Of a stretch of DNA of 51,623 bases, positions 1 through 7,836 are shown piece after piece (within the stretch, counting starts at the first letter, position 1; every line of letters begins with the position of its first letter). The DNA is from Verrucomicrobiota bacterium (lineage in GTDB: Bacteria > Verrucomicrobiota > Verrucomicrobiia > Chthoniobacterales > UBA10450): NCBI GenBank assembly GCA_003218135.1, contig QHNQ01000021.1:1-51623 (forward strand), written 5' to 3'. The position numbers and the translations under genes are program-made. Under the pieces are notes generated by a model, which made no database searches, had not been told where the DNA came from, and was given only the letters and a program-made list of their open reading frames with translations.

Positions 1-138
1 TGTATTGCGGACAATCTGATTCAACTCCTGAAGCGCTTCTGATTGTTCGTCGGTTAGCAGCTTCGAATACCCGACGATATCGATGAACAAGACATGCCCG
101 ATCTCCAGGCGCGGCTTGGTTTTCTCGTCATCCGCCAT
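1..138 (-). CDS. Class III adenylate/guanylate cyclase domain protein (N-terminal 46 codons only)
   Basis: The reverse strand opens with ATG at 138-136 and reads 46 codons to the window edge without a stop. The segment VLFIDIVGYSKLL (residues 16-28) matches the start of a class III nucleotide cyclase catalytic domain, where the Asp of FxDIxGF (D20 here) binds a catalytic metal ion. The rest of the catalytic domain and anything C-terminal to it lie outside the window. There is no signal peptide, so a cytoplasmic protein is likely. It lies beyond the last attC site and its start codon is not built from an attC box, so I read it as host chromosome rather than a cassette. Cyclase family membership rests on one motif; whether it makes cAMP or cGMP, or is active, cannot be judged. 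Confidence 0.7.
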   Translation of the reverse strand, partial: MADDEKTKPRLEIGHVLFIDIVGYSKLLTDEQSEALQELNQIVRNT

Positions 139-235
139 TTGCGCGGAATGTTAAGCGCACTCCGTCGACCGCTCTAGACGATTTTTTCGCCCGCCATTTC
201 GCCGATGGCAGGTTTTGGCGAACAGCGCACTCACC

Positions 236-360
236 ACCTAACGAGAAAAAGCTGAGCCACCGCTGGCGGGAGCGAGCGTGGCTAACTCTATGAACTGTTT
301 CATAGAACTAAAAGCAACTTATCACAACGGCCGGCGGTTGGCTGGAGCGCATGGTTAGAT
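236..360 (-). other. attC recombination site of the 218-aa cassette (125 bp)
   Basis: Outer boxes are ACCTAAC (236-242) and GTTAGAT (354-360). Inner arms GAGCCACCGC and GCGGTTGGCT pair with one unpaired extra base in the arm lying L'' on the minus strand. The central part is longer and different in sequence from the two 96-bp sites downstream in coordinates. The TAA stop of the upstream gene (355-357 on the plus strand as TTA) lies inside the GTTAGAT box. Confidence 0.82.
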
Positions 361-1011
361 GCCGAGTTTCCTCTCAGCCTTCTTTACAGCTTTGATTAGG
401 TCTGCCTCCGGAGCGCCGTTTGCGTGGCTGGCAACGGCGCTCGCTACGTCAATAAGCTGCCGCGTATGAGGGCCCCAGCCCACAACATAGGCAGTAAGCC
501 GCTCGTGAGGCAGAAAGCTGACATGGTAAGTGAATTGGTCAGTGTCCAAATATATCCCGGGATCTTTTCCGTAGTTCTTCGGATCGGCGAGTACGCGGTG
601 CCAGAGCGCCGCGATGCGCGTCGATAACGCATCCGATATCGGTCGCTCATGCAGAACAGGCCGAATACTGTGATAATCCGTCTTCTTTCGCTCCGCCTCG
701 GCCATGCCGAAGCCGAGCTCCGCCCAAATGTGTTTCGAGGCTGTCACTTCAAACGCTTTGTACCCGCCGGAAGTGCGAGCGATACCCGTGACCCACTCTG
801 CCTGAAATGGAGGAATGTCGACCATGCGGACCACAACGTCCTTCCGCCAACCACGAGACAGGACATGACGAACCGCTCGATCATACTTGATCTGGTAATC
901 CGCGCTGAGTTCCTTCTCACCGCGCTGCAGATAGTCGCGATCTTGTCCAAGCACCGATGCCGCACAAACTAGAGCCGGCAACAGCGCGACTATGCCTCGA
1001 CGCTTTAGCAT
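355..1011 (-). CDS. Cassette-encoded exported protein of unknown function
   Basis: This 218-residue protein has a clear signal peptide: Lys-Arg-Arg near the start, a hydrophobic stretch at residues 7-19 and small residues near 20-22. It should therefore leave the cytoplasm. The mature part is rich in charged and aromatic residues, without a motif I can assign. The ATG (1011-1009) is contained in GTTAGATG, the R' box of the upstream attC, and the TAA stop lies in the R'' box of its own attC. The gene therefore fills its cassette exactly, which argues that it is the real coding frame of the cassette. There is no good Shine-Dalgarno sequence before the ATG. I do not recognise the family. Confidence 0.75.
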   Translation of the reverse strand: MLKRRGIVALLPALVCAASVLGQDRDYLQRGEKELSADYQIKYDRAVRHVLSRGWRKDVVVRMVDIPPFQAEWVTGIARTSGGYKAFEVTASKHIWAELGFGMAEAERKKTDYHSIRPVLHERPISDALSTRIAALWHRVLADPKNYGKDPGIYLDTDQFTYHVSFLPHERLTAYVVGWGPHTRQLIDVASAVASHANGAPEADLIKAVKKAERKLGI

Positions 1012-1105
1012 CTAACGAGAAAGAGATAAACCACGGCATGGTGTCGTGGCAAACACGCTGAGGTTGTTTCGGAATGGGGCCGTTGGCTTCATCGATTGGT
1101 TAGAT
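1010..1105 (-). other. attC recombination site of the 84-aa cassette (96 bp)
   Basis: Outer boxes ATCTAAC (1010-1016) and GTTAGAT (1099-1105) are complementary. Inner boxes AAACCACGGC and GCCGTTGGCTT pair with one extra A in the arm that is L'' when read on the minus strand. The central segment carries a short CCACG/CGTGG stem. The site is about 92 percent identical by eye to the attC at 1398-1493. Confidence 0.88.
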
Positions 1106-1144
1106 GGGTTGTGTGGCAGCATCTCAGGCGTGGAACGACAAACT

Positions 1145-1399
1145 CTACAAGAAGACGATGCTGTCGCCGGACGATCTCTCGGGCTCGATTGTGGACCCTC
1201 GCCGGATGATGAATGCGGCGACCACGAACCCGACAAAACACGCTAGTGCAGCCCACCAATGATCAAGCAAGATGCTCGCGCATATGCCCATGAAGAACAC
1301 GAGCAGAACAGACAGCCGCCAGCACAGTGACCACAACGCCCGCCATGCTGGAAACCAGCCGCGCTGCTGGTGAATGTCAGTATGTGATGGCGCCACCAT
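1145..1399 (-). CDS. Cassette-encoded small membrane protein
   Basis: This is an 84-residue protein with two hydrophobic segments, about residues 26-46 and 48-66, joined by a short DHWW turn. That suggests a two-helix inner-membrane protein with a charged C-terminal tail. The start ATG (1399-1397) overlaps the R' box of the attC at 1398-1493, and the TAG stop (1147-1145) lies about 40 bp before the R'' box of its own attC. Small membrane proteins of unknown function are common among environmental integron cassettes. No homolog comes to mind, and no ribosome binding site is visible upstream. Confidence 0.6.
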   Translation of the reverse strand: MVAPSHTDIHQQRGWFPAWRALWSLCWRLSVLLVFFMGICASILLDHWWAALACFVGFVVAAFIIRRGSTIEPERSSGDSIVFL

Positions 1400-1493
1400 C
1401 TAACGAGACAGAGATAAGCCACGGCAGGGTGTCGTGGCAAACACGCTGAACTTGTTTCGCAATGGGGTCGTTGGCTTCATCGTTTGGTTAGAT
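1398..1493 (-). other. attC recombination site of the 109-aa cassette (96 bp)
   Basis: Outer boxes are ATCTAAC (1398-1404) and GTTAGAT (1487-1493). Inner arms AAGCCACGGC and TCGTTGGCTT pair with one extra base in the minus-strand L'' arm. Length and core match the neighbouring 96-bp site almost fully, so the two cassettes probably came from the same integron pool. Confidence 0.88.
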
Positions 1494-1510
1494 GGTTGGC
1501 GTGGTAGCTC

Positions 1511-1840
1511 TCAGCGACCGAAGACATGATGGTAAACGTACAGATATGCCAACACCGCTGTCGCAGCCAGACTGATCGCGAAGACACTATAGCCGGCTGG
1601 CGTACGCCAACTGCGGTCTGTGTACAATGCCCGAGATGCGCAGACCAAGCTGCCGCAGACCATGGCGAGCAGAAGCGCATGGACGAAAAATAACGGCAAG
1701 CCAACAAACAGCAGCGGTGCGACCATGTTGTCGGGGTCCAGAAAACGCGGTGCCACAAGGAAAACATATAGGGCGGTGACCGCCGCACCCGCGCTGGCAA
1801 CGATGAGTCCACGAATAGCGACTCGCATCGGGCTTACCAT
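1511..1840 (-). CDS. Cassette-encoded small membrane protein
   Basis: This 109-residue, strongly hydrophobic protein has three likely membrane helices at about residues 8-29, 38-63 and 84-103, with a basic stretch between the second and third. The ATG at 1840-1838 is again part of a GTTAGATG box; Met5 is a possible alternative start. The TGA stop (1513-1511) lies 18 bp before its attC. It is the promoter-proximal cassette of the array as oriented, so it would be transcribed first if transcription came through from the upstream GT2 fusion gene. Function is unknown. Confidence 0.62.
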   Translation of the reverse strand: MVSPMRVAIRGLIVASAGAAVTALYVFLVAPRFLDPDNMVAPLLFVGLPLFFVHALLLAMVCGSLVCASRALYTDRSWRTPAGYSVFAISLAATAVLAYLYVYHHVFGR

Positions 1841-1845
1841 CTAAC
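1839..1845 (-). other. Terminal R' box of the array (attI or attC remnant)
   Basis: ATCTAAC on the plus strand (GTTAGAT on the minus strand), followed by GAGAATTC as at the other attC ends. I found no matching R'' box or L arms in the next 125 bp toward the GT2 fusion gene. It is therefore either a decayed attC, the insertion point of the array, or the cassette side of an attI whose integrase was lost. Confidence 0.55.
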
Positions 1846-1970
1846 GAGAATTCGAACCAATTTTTGGGCATTTCAAGAGAAACACCCATATTTTGGGTCT
1901 AATCCGGCTTAAGGTTTGACAGGTGAAGAACATGATCGCTGTTGCCATCGCTGAGACTGAAGCTTCACAT

Positions 1971-4900
1971 TCACGCTCGCACGGGCACACTGGCGGTGCG
2001 CTCGAGTTTGCCCCAGCTTACCCAGGCGCCTTTGATCGCGCGCAGGATTGCTTTCCAGATGCAGTAACTGAGCATCGGGCGATAGATCAGACGCATGGGC
2101 AACATGCGCAAGGCCCAGACGACCGGCTCCCGCTCGAGCAGGCAGGCGAGCGTGGCGAGGATTACGTCCATCGCCAGGAACGTTACAATGAATGGCAGCA
2201 CCGCCCGCCACGCGCCGAATGGCAACGATGCAATCAGGAACAAATCCACCATGGGCGTAACGGCTACGAGAATGATTTGGAAAAACCAAATGCTCGGCAA
2301 ACTGAACCATCCAAGCGCGCGATAGTTCCAGTTGAACACCATGTCGCGGTGTTTCCAGAGACATTGCAGCGTGCCGTAGGCCCAGCGGAAACGTTGTCGC
2401 GCCAGTGTGCGCACACTTTCGGGCGCTTCTGTCCACGCGATTGCGTCGGGCACATAAACGATTCGCTGTCGGTGTCTGTGCAACGAAAGCGTCAGATCAG
2501 TATCTTCAGCGAGCGTTTGCAGACTCAGCCCACCCGCTTCATCGATCGCATCTTTGCGAACGGCGCTGATCGCGCCCGGTACGACGGTGATGCATTTCCA
2601 GCGATTGTAAGCCCGCCGATCCAAATTGAAACCGCAGGTGTATTCCAAGGCCTGACAACGCGCGATGAAGGTGCGCAGATTACCGACCTTCGCGTGACCT
2701 GATACCGCGCCGATCCGAGCATCAGCGAACGGCTCGAGCAAGCGCGGCAGCGTATCGCGCTGACATTGCGTATCCGCATCGATGAAAATAACGATGCCGT
2801 TGCGAGCAGTAGCCAGACCGCGTTGCAGAGCACGCGCTTTCCCATGATTGTCCTGTCGCAACAAGCGCACCCGCGGCTCATCCCCTGCGACACGCTCAAT
2901 CTCCGCAGCAGTCCGGTCACCCGAACCGTCGTCCACCACGACCACTTCGATTTCGCCTTTGTAATCTGTGGCCAGAAGCGTGCGCAAAGTTTCCGCGATC
3001 ACTTTTTCTTCGTTGTAAGCGGCCATGACCACACTGATCGGCTCCGCGAAATCTGCTTTCGGTCCGCGTCGAAAACGATACGCAAGCCAGATGACAATCA
3101 GCGTGCGAACGACCACCAGCGCCGTAGCCACGATCATGAATGCCCAGAGGAATTCTTCGATGCTGTGATAAACGCGAAACCCGGTGCTGCTTACCAGGCG
3201 GGTGAGCGATTGCGCATCGGCTTGAACGGGCGGCATCACTGCGTCGCGTGTCGTTCCCAGCAGCGTGCTCAACGGCACGACTGTATCGCCGCGCGTATGC
3301 AGCCAATCCAAAATACGCGGAAGCGCTTCCACCGTCTGCGAGCGATCTCCGCCCGCGTCATGAAGCAAGATAACGCTGCCATCGTGTCTTTGCTGTTTGA
3401 TCCGTTGCAGGATGATGTCCGCCCCGGGCTTTGCCCAATCTTGCGGATCGATGTTCTCGAGGACGACGAGGTAATTGAGGTCTTCCGCAATTTTCAGCGG
3501 CGCCAGCTCGCTAAGTTGCGTCGGGCCGGTGTCAGACGCGTAAGGCGGGCGAAACAACGTGGTCGAGCGACCCGTTAAAGTTCCGAGCAACAACTGAGTG
3601 GCGTTCAACTCAAGTCGAATGTGTTCCGGCCAGCAGAGCGCAAGGTTCGGATGATAATAAGTGTGGTTCCCGATCTCGTGGCCCTCGTTCACAATTCGAC
3701 GAACAAGCCCCGGGTAACGCTCCGCGTTCACACCCACCAGGAAAAACGCGGCTTTTACGTTCGCCGCTTTGAGAATGTCCAGGATCTTTGGCGTCCACCG
3801 CGGATCCGGACCGTCGTCAAAGGTGATTGCGACCTGATGCTCGCCACCAGCCCCCTGGTGATACAGCGTGGGGAATTGCGCAAACTTCACGTACTTCGCC
3901 GTGAGATAACCGTCTGCATCCACAGCGAGCTTTCGCATCCCGTCTGAGCGATCCTCGTCAACAGTGACGATCTCGCCGTCGCCAACATCGGCTATCGTGT
4001 CCGTTGATTTAATGAGCTCGAGCGATTGTCGCGTTTGATTGTCCAGCTTGAAATCCCGGGGAACACTTAATGCGTCCCAAATCGCAGGGTCTTCGCTGCC
4101 AAGCCTATACAGGGCGAACCCACCGGCTTTCTGTTCGCGGACCGCGCGGAGTTGGTTAAGGAATGTTACGACGTCCAAAAACCAGACGGCGTGTTCCTTG
4201 TCCTCATCCTGAAAATAAAAGTACGGACTGTAACTCGGTCCGCTTACTTCTACACTCTTGATTTCGGCATCATTGGCGCGACTCATCGCTTCTGCAAAGG
4301 CGATCAGCTCCGCCTTCTTGCCACCGATCGTCCAATCGTACCCGTAGCTACCGATGGCGATGATCCATTGCTTCGTGTCGGAATCTTCAAGCAGGACGTG
4401 CACCCAACCTTCAAACCATGAGCGCGATGCCAGCGGCCCGGGCGGATCTGTCTCCGATGTTTCATCAAACAACATCGCCACAAAACGGTCTACATTGTCA
4501 GCAAGAGCATCTATATCAATGTAATCGAGCTCCTGCCCTGGCTGAACGCAGAGCCAAAGCTCCTTATTATCGTCGTGTAACGCGTCGGCGAACTTGTCGA
4601 TGAATTTGGTGACATCTTTTTTGTAAACGGGATCGATTTGTTGCCAATCGATCACTACGCCTGAAGCTTTTGCGGTGCGCAAGACAGACAGCACGCTTTG
4701 GATGAAGCGATCCTGCCGTTGCGCTGCTCCGTGCGCCAGATTCTCGATCGCTTCCGGTTGCCAGGTGTCCCCGACGAGGTTAGTCAGTAGCGGCATCAGA
4801 GCGATCCCCTTGCTGGCGGTCAGTTTCGGTAGCCGAGTGTCGCCATCGATTTGCAGCTCGCCCAGGCCATTGATCACGGTCATCCATTCCGGGCAGAGAT

Positions 4901-5327
4901 GCGTAATCTGCGACGCGTGTTCCTGAAGTGACGCGTAGCTGTATGGATCGCCATTGATGTAAAATGCGAGGCGCACTTCGTTCTCGGGCGGCTTCTTTCG
5001 AGGCCGTGGTGAAGGAATGGGCCCTGCGCCAGCGAGCTTTTTCGCCGCCTGTCGGGCCGCGCTAAATTTCTGCCAAAGCAGCGAAGCTGGAGACAATTGG
5101 CCGGCCGGATTTTCTCTTTGCAGCGCTTTCAACTGGCCCTTTAACTGGCGCAGCGAAAACGGCACGTTCATCTTCGGCGCGACAAAAAGGGTTTGCACAA
5201 ACAGAACCGTGCCGAGAAAGAACAGCACGCCGCCGATCAGCAGAATCAGGCGCAGCCGCGGCCAGCGTTTACCCGTCGGATCGGAAAAAACGAAAGGCGT
5301 AACTTGTTCCAGAGGAAGCTCGGGCAT
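1971..5327 (-). CDS. Three-domain GH18-like / NodB deacetylase / GT2 glycan synthase
   Basis: The 1118-residue protein starts at an ATG; a GTG at 5453 would add 42 residues but leaves only 9 bp to the divergent gene. Order: membrane helix (26-48), GH18-like barrel (118-430), NodB polysaccharide deacetylase (495-690), membrane helices (725-753), GT2 synthase (762-1000), two or three helices (1008-1060). NodB has the full active site: D504/D505 in TFDDG, H555/H559 in HTYYH, RPPY at 593-596. GT2 has VVDDGSGD, DAD (850-852), EDTD (941-944) and QRFRW (978-982), as in processive beta-glycan synthases. The GH18 motif reads SGVVIDWQ: the catalytic Glu is Gln (Q229). By architecture it could build, deacetylate and bind an N-acetylhexosamine polymer at the inner membrane, analogous to PgaC plus PgaB; the substrate is inferred. 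Confidence 0.9.
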   Translation of the reverse strand: MPELPLEQVTPFVFSDPTGKRWPRLRLILLIGGVLFFLGTVLFVQTLFVAPKMNVPFSLRQLKGQLKALQRENPAGQLSPASLLWQKFSAARQAAKKLAGAGPIPSPRPRKKPPENEVRLAFYINGDPYSYASLQEHASQITHLCPEWMTVINGLGELQIDGDTRLPKLTASKGIALMPLLTNLVGDTWQPEAIENLAHGAAQRQDRFIQSVLSVLRTAKASGVVIDWQQIDPVYKKDVTKFIDKFADALHDDNKELWLCVQPGQELDYIDIDALADNVDRFVAMLFDETSETDPPGPLASRSWFEGWVHVLLEDSDTKQWIIAIGSYGYDWTIGGKKAELIAFAEAMSRANDAEIKSVEVSGPSYSPYFYFQDEDKEHAVWFLDVVTFLNQLRAVREQKAGGFALYRLGSEDPAIWDALSVPRDFKLDNQTRQSLELIKSTDTIADVGDGEIVTVDEDRSDGMRKLAVDADGYLTAKYVKFAQFPTLYHQGAGGEHQVAITFDDGPDPRWTPKILDILKAANVKAAFFLVGVNAERYPGLVRRIVNEGHEIGNHTYYHPNLALCWPEHIRLELNATQLLLGTLTGRSTTLFRPPYASDTGPTQLSELAPLKIAEDLNYLVVLENIDPQDWAKPGADIILQRIKQQRHDGSVILLHDAGGDRSQTVEALPRILDWLHTRGDTVVPLSTLLGTTRDAVMPPVQADAQSLTRLVSSTGFRVYHSIEEFLWAFMIVATALVVVRTLIVIWLAYRFRRGPKADFAEPISVVMAAYNEEKVIAETLRTLLATDYKGEIEVVVVDDGSGDRTAAEIERVAGDEPRVRLLRQDNHGKARALQRGLATARNGIVIFIDADTQCQRDTLPRLLEPFADARIGAVSGHAKVGNLRTFIARCQALEYTCGFNLDRRAYNRWKCITVVPGAISAVRKDAIDEAGGLSLQTLAEDTDLTLSLHRHRQRIVYVPDAIAWTEAPESVRTLARQRFRWAYGTLQCLWKHRDMVFNWNYRALGWFSLPSIWFFQIILVAVTPMVDLFLIASLPFGAWRAVLPFIVTFLAMDVILATLACLLEREPVVWALRMLPMRLIYRPMLSYCIWKAILRAIKGAWVSWGKLERTASVPVRA

Positions 5328-5462
5328 TTGACGCGTATAATCGCCCAAGTCCGAGGATAAGAAAATCCCGATTGCGGCAGAGGGTGACGAGGCTCCATAA
5401 AGCGAGCGCGCCAGTAGCCTTGCGAAGGCGCGCTGCGCGTTCCATCTTGGCACTCATCGCGA

Positions 5463-6011
5463 ATGCATATCGAACCAGATTCACTGCCGACCGGACACGA
5501 CGGCATCGTCCCGCGACTGCAACAAGGACCGACCATCCATTCGAGCGCGTGGGTTGTTCCTGGCGCGACTGTGCTGGGCGACGTAGTTCTCGAAGAAGAA
5601 TCAAGCGTCTGGTACGGGGCGGTCCTGCGCGGTGATATCAATCGCATCATCATCGGGCCGCGCTCGAACGTTCAGGACAACGCTGTCGTCCACGTTGACA
5701 CTGGTTACCCAACAAGCGTAGGTGAATTGGTCACGCTCGGGCACACAGCAGTCGTTCACGCGTGTAAAATCGACAATGAAGTGCTCATCGGTATGGGCGC
5801 AATCATTCTCGACGACGTCGAAGTTGGCGCGCGTTCCATCATCGGCGCAAACGCGATTGTCACGATGGGAATGAAAATCCCGCCCGGTTCACTCGTGCTT
5901 GGGTCACCGGCAAAAATTCGCAGGCAACTGACGCTGGATGAGCAAAACGACATCGCCCGCTGGGCATGGAGCTATGTCGAAACAGCAAAGCAGTACCGCG
6001 AATTTTTCTAG
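5463..6011 (+). CDS. Gamma-carbonic anhydrase / YrdA-PaaY family hexapeptide protein
   Basis: This 182-residue protein has repeated hexapeptide turns (IGPRSNVQDNAVVHV, LGHTAVVHA, IGMGAIILDDVEVG, IGANAIVTMG) that form a left-handed beta helix. Three His residues in the spacing of gamma-class carbonic anhydrases are present (H77, H94, H99), and these bind zinc or iron at the trimer interface. The proton-shuttle loop of archaeal Cam is absent, as is usual for the YrdA/PaaY/CaiE branch, so activity is uncertain. It is cytoplasmic and is encoded divergently from the GT2 fusion gene with a 135-bp gap to the ATG chosen there. Confidence 0.88.
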   Translation: MHIEPDSLPTGHDGIVPRLQQGPTIHSSAWVVPGATVLGDVVLEEESSVWYGAVLRGDINRIIIGPRSNVQDNAVVHVDTGYPTSVGELVTLGHTAVVHACKIDNEVLIGMGAIILDDVEVGARSIIGANAIVTMGMKIPPGSLVLGSPAKIRRQLTLDEQNDIARWAWSYVETAKQYREFF

Positions 6012-6103
6012 CAGCGTCGCTTTGGACGGTCGTTTCTGCTGGTGACAACAGATTACAACCCGATGTGACTTGCATGCTCGGAATAGGGCGGCAACAATTC
6101 TGC

Positions 6104-6598
6104 ATGAAAGCTTTTTTCATTACCGCATTAAGTGCAGTGCTGGGTTTCGGGCTGCCTCTGACGCGATTAGCGGCGCAACCCGCACAATCTTTAGAGATGG
6201 GATTCTACGGGCCGGAGACAATCGAATGGAAGGTGGGACCAGCGGCCATACCTCCGGGCGCAAAGATGGCTGTTCTTGAAGGCGACCCAACTAAGGAAGG
6301 CCCGTTCGTGGTCCGGTTTCAGTTTCCTGAAGGCTATCATATCCCGCCGCATACTCATCCGAAAACAGAACGCGTGACGGTGATTTCCGGAACGCTGTTC
6401 CTGGCCATGGGTGAAAATCTAGATCGCAGCGCGGCAAAAACCTTGACTGCTGGCACGTACGGCTTCTGGCCCGCGGGGATGAAGCACACCGCTTGGTCTG
6501 GAGGTGAAACTGTCATCCAACTTCATGGAATCGGTCCGTGGCAGATCAATTACGTGAACCCCGCCGACGATCCGCGAAACGCGAAGAAATCGCCTTGA
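6104..6598 (+). CDS. Exported cupin-domain protein
   Basis: A 164-residue protein starting at the ATG in front of a standard signal peptide (residues 1-25, ending LAAQ). An in-frame start at 5966 would overlap the carbonic anhydrase gene and bury the signal peptide, so I rejected it. The single cupin barrel has both motifs: H83, H85 and E89 in HIPPHTHPKTE, and H128 in AGMKHTAW, giving a usual 3-His/1-Glu metal site. Periplasmic single-domain cupins of this kind have varied roles, and the substrate cannot be predicted. It follows the carbonic anhydrase gene by 92 bp on the same strand. Confidence 0.82.
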   Translation: MKAFFITALSAVLGFGLPLTRLAAQPAQSLEMGFYGPETIEWKVGPAAIPPGAKMAVLEGDPTKEGPFVVRFQFPEGYHIPPHTHPKTERVTVISGTLFLAMGENLDRSAAKTLTAGTYGFWPAGMKHTAWSGGETVIQLHGIGPWQINYVNPADDPRNAKKSP

Positions 6599-6645
6599 AA
6601 GGGCATTTCACGGAAGCGGTCGATTAGGTCCCAGCAACGGTCGCG

Positions 6646-7770
6646 TCATAGCCCAACGCCAAATGTCTCTGCCAACTCGCGCGCGTTCTCGCGCAAAAGT
6701 TCGGCCGCGCGTTTCATGTTTTCTTTCTCGCTCATTCCCGGGCGCGCGTTTTCGTAAATGCCTTCGAAGATGTTGAGGACTTCTGGATCTTTGGTGGCGC
6801 GACCGACGAACGCGAACACTGGCTTTCCAAATTTTCGTGCCAGCCGCGCCACGCCAACCGGCGTTTTTCCTTCCAGCGTCTGCCGATCCAGACTCCCCTC
6901 ACCCGTAATCACCACGTCTACGTCTTTGATCTTCAACTCAAGCCCGACTGCTTCTGCGACAACTTGGAATCCCGGCCGGATTGTCGCGTCGCAAAAACTC
7001 AGCAGTCCGAAGCCGAGACCGCCTGCGGCGCCCGCACCCGCTTCGTCCCGATAGTCGAACCCGAATTCTGTGGCCACGACGCCCGCGAGCCTCGTCAGCG
7101 CGCGTTCTAAATTGTCCAGGTCGCTTTTACTGGCGCCTTTCTGCGGACCAAACACTTGTGTCGCGCCATTTTCGCCCAGCAACGGATTTTTCACGTCGAC
7201 CGCCGCGATGATGCGCCGTCGCTTTAGTTCCTCTCGTCCCTTCGGTCGCTGAATTCGTTCCAGCAATGCAAGCTCGACGACTCGTTTAATCTCCCTATCT
7301 CCGGCCCCCAAGAACCGAAATCCCAAAGCTCGCGCCATGCCGAAACCGCCATCGTTTGTCGCGCTGCCACCCAGACCGATAACGATTTCGTTCGCACCGC
7401 GTTTGGTCGCATCCAAAAGCATTTCGCCCACACCGAACGTAGTCGCACGAATTGGATCGCGTTCACTTTCGGAAAGCCGCCGCATGCCAGCGGCTTCGCT
7501 CATCTCCGTTACCGCAAGTTTTTCCCGGTCGATCCATCCGTAGCGCGCGTAGATCTCGCGGCCGAGCGGATCGTGCGCCTTGCATTGGACCCAGCTGCAG
7601 CCACGCGCGTCGCAAATCGCTTCCGCAGTCCCCTCCCCGCCGTCGGCCATCGGGATAATCTCGATATCAGCGTCAGACAGCACATCGCGCAATCCTTTCG
7701 CGATGTTTTGCGCGACCTCCCGCGCGTCCAGCGTGCCTTTGAATTTATCGGGAGCGATAAGGATTTTCAT
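6646..7770 (-). CDS. Glycerate 2-kinase (GlxK/GarK family)
   Basis: The 374-residue protein begins with the family hallmark MKILIAPDKFKGTL and continues with IPMADGGEGTAEA, GLGGSATNDGG (the glycine-rich nucleotide site) and GEGSLDRQTL. These features and the length are standard for type-1 glycerate kinases, which use ATP to phosphorylate D-glycerate, usually to 2-phosphoglycerate. It acts in the cytoplasm and feeds glycerate from glyoxylate or sugar-acid breakdown into glycolysis. No tartronate semialdehyde reductase gene is adjacent. A REP-like repeat begins two bases upstream of the start codon, so its promoter would have to lie in or beyond the repeat or come from read-through from gatB. 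Confidence 0.9.
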   Translation of the reverse strand: MKILIAPDKFKGTLDAREVAQNIAKGLRDVLSDADIEIIPMADGGEGTAEAICDARGCSWVQCKAHDPLGREIYARYGWIDREKLAVTEMSEAAGMRRLSESERDPIRATTFGVGEMLLDATKRGANEIVIGLGGSATNDGGFGMARALGFRFLGAGDREIKRVVELALLERIQRPKGREELKRRRIIAAVDVKNPLLGENGATQVFGPQKGASKSDLDNLERALTRLAGVVATEFGFDYRDEAGAGAAGGLGFGLLSFCDATIRPGFQVVAEAVGLELKIKDVDVVITGEGSLDRQTLEGKTPVGVARLARKFGKPVFAFVGRATKDPEVLNIFEGIYENARPGMSEKENMKRAAELLRENARELAETFGVGL

Positions 7771-7771
7771 C

Positions 7772-7836
7772 GTAGCACAGGCATCTTGCCTGTGGGGGCC
7801 GGCGCACGTCTCGCCTGCCCGGACCGAGCACGCTAC
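7772..7836. repeat. REP-like palindromic intergenic repeat, single copy
   Basis: GTAGCACAGGCATCTTGCCT begins this copy and GCACGCTAC ends it. The inner GGCAxxxTGCC core is itself palindromic. A double copy in inverted orientation lies at 11404-11511. The terminal CTAC supplies the TAG stop (7835-7833) of gatB. Confidence 0.8.

Larger units (their letters stand above)
236..1845 (-). mobile_element. Integron gene-cassette array without integrase (CALIN), three cassettes
   Basis: Three attC sites (236-360, 1010-1105, 1398-1493) and a fourth R' box (1839-1845) separate three minus-strand genes. Each attC has outer boxes RYYYAAC and GTTRRRY and inner L boxes that pair with one extra base on the L'' side. 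That asymmetry is the known orientation feature of attC sites and fits minus-strand reading. The two 96-bp attCs differ at about eight positions, as expected for sites of one chromosomal (sedentary) integron. No tyrosine recombinase is encoded nearby: the flanks are a GT2 fusion gene and a nucleotide cyclase. The array could be a fragment of a larger integron or the result of off-site cassette insertion. Confidence is high for attC identity and moderate for the exact limits of the array. Confidence 0.85.

Noticed and set aside
1923-2702. Long open frame on the plus strand inside the GT2 domain region
   Set aside because: It is antisense to the clearly conserved GT2 domain and encodes no recognisable motif; such antisense frames are usual in GC-rich genes.
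5328-5453. GTG start giving a 42-residue longer GT2 fusion protein
   Set aside because: No ribosome site, leaves 9 bp to the divergent gene, and the added residues lack family-like sequence; not fully excluded.
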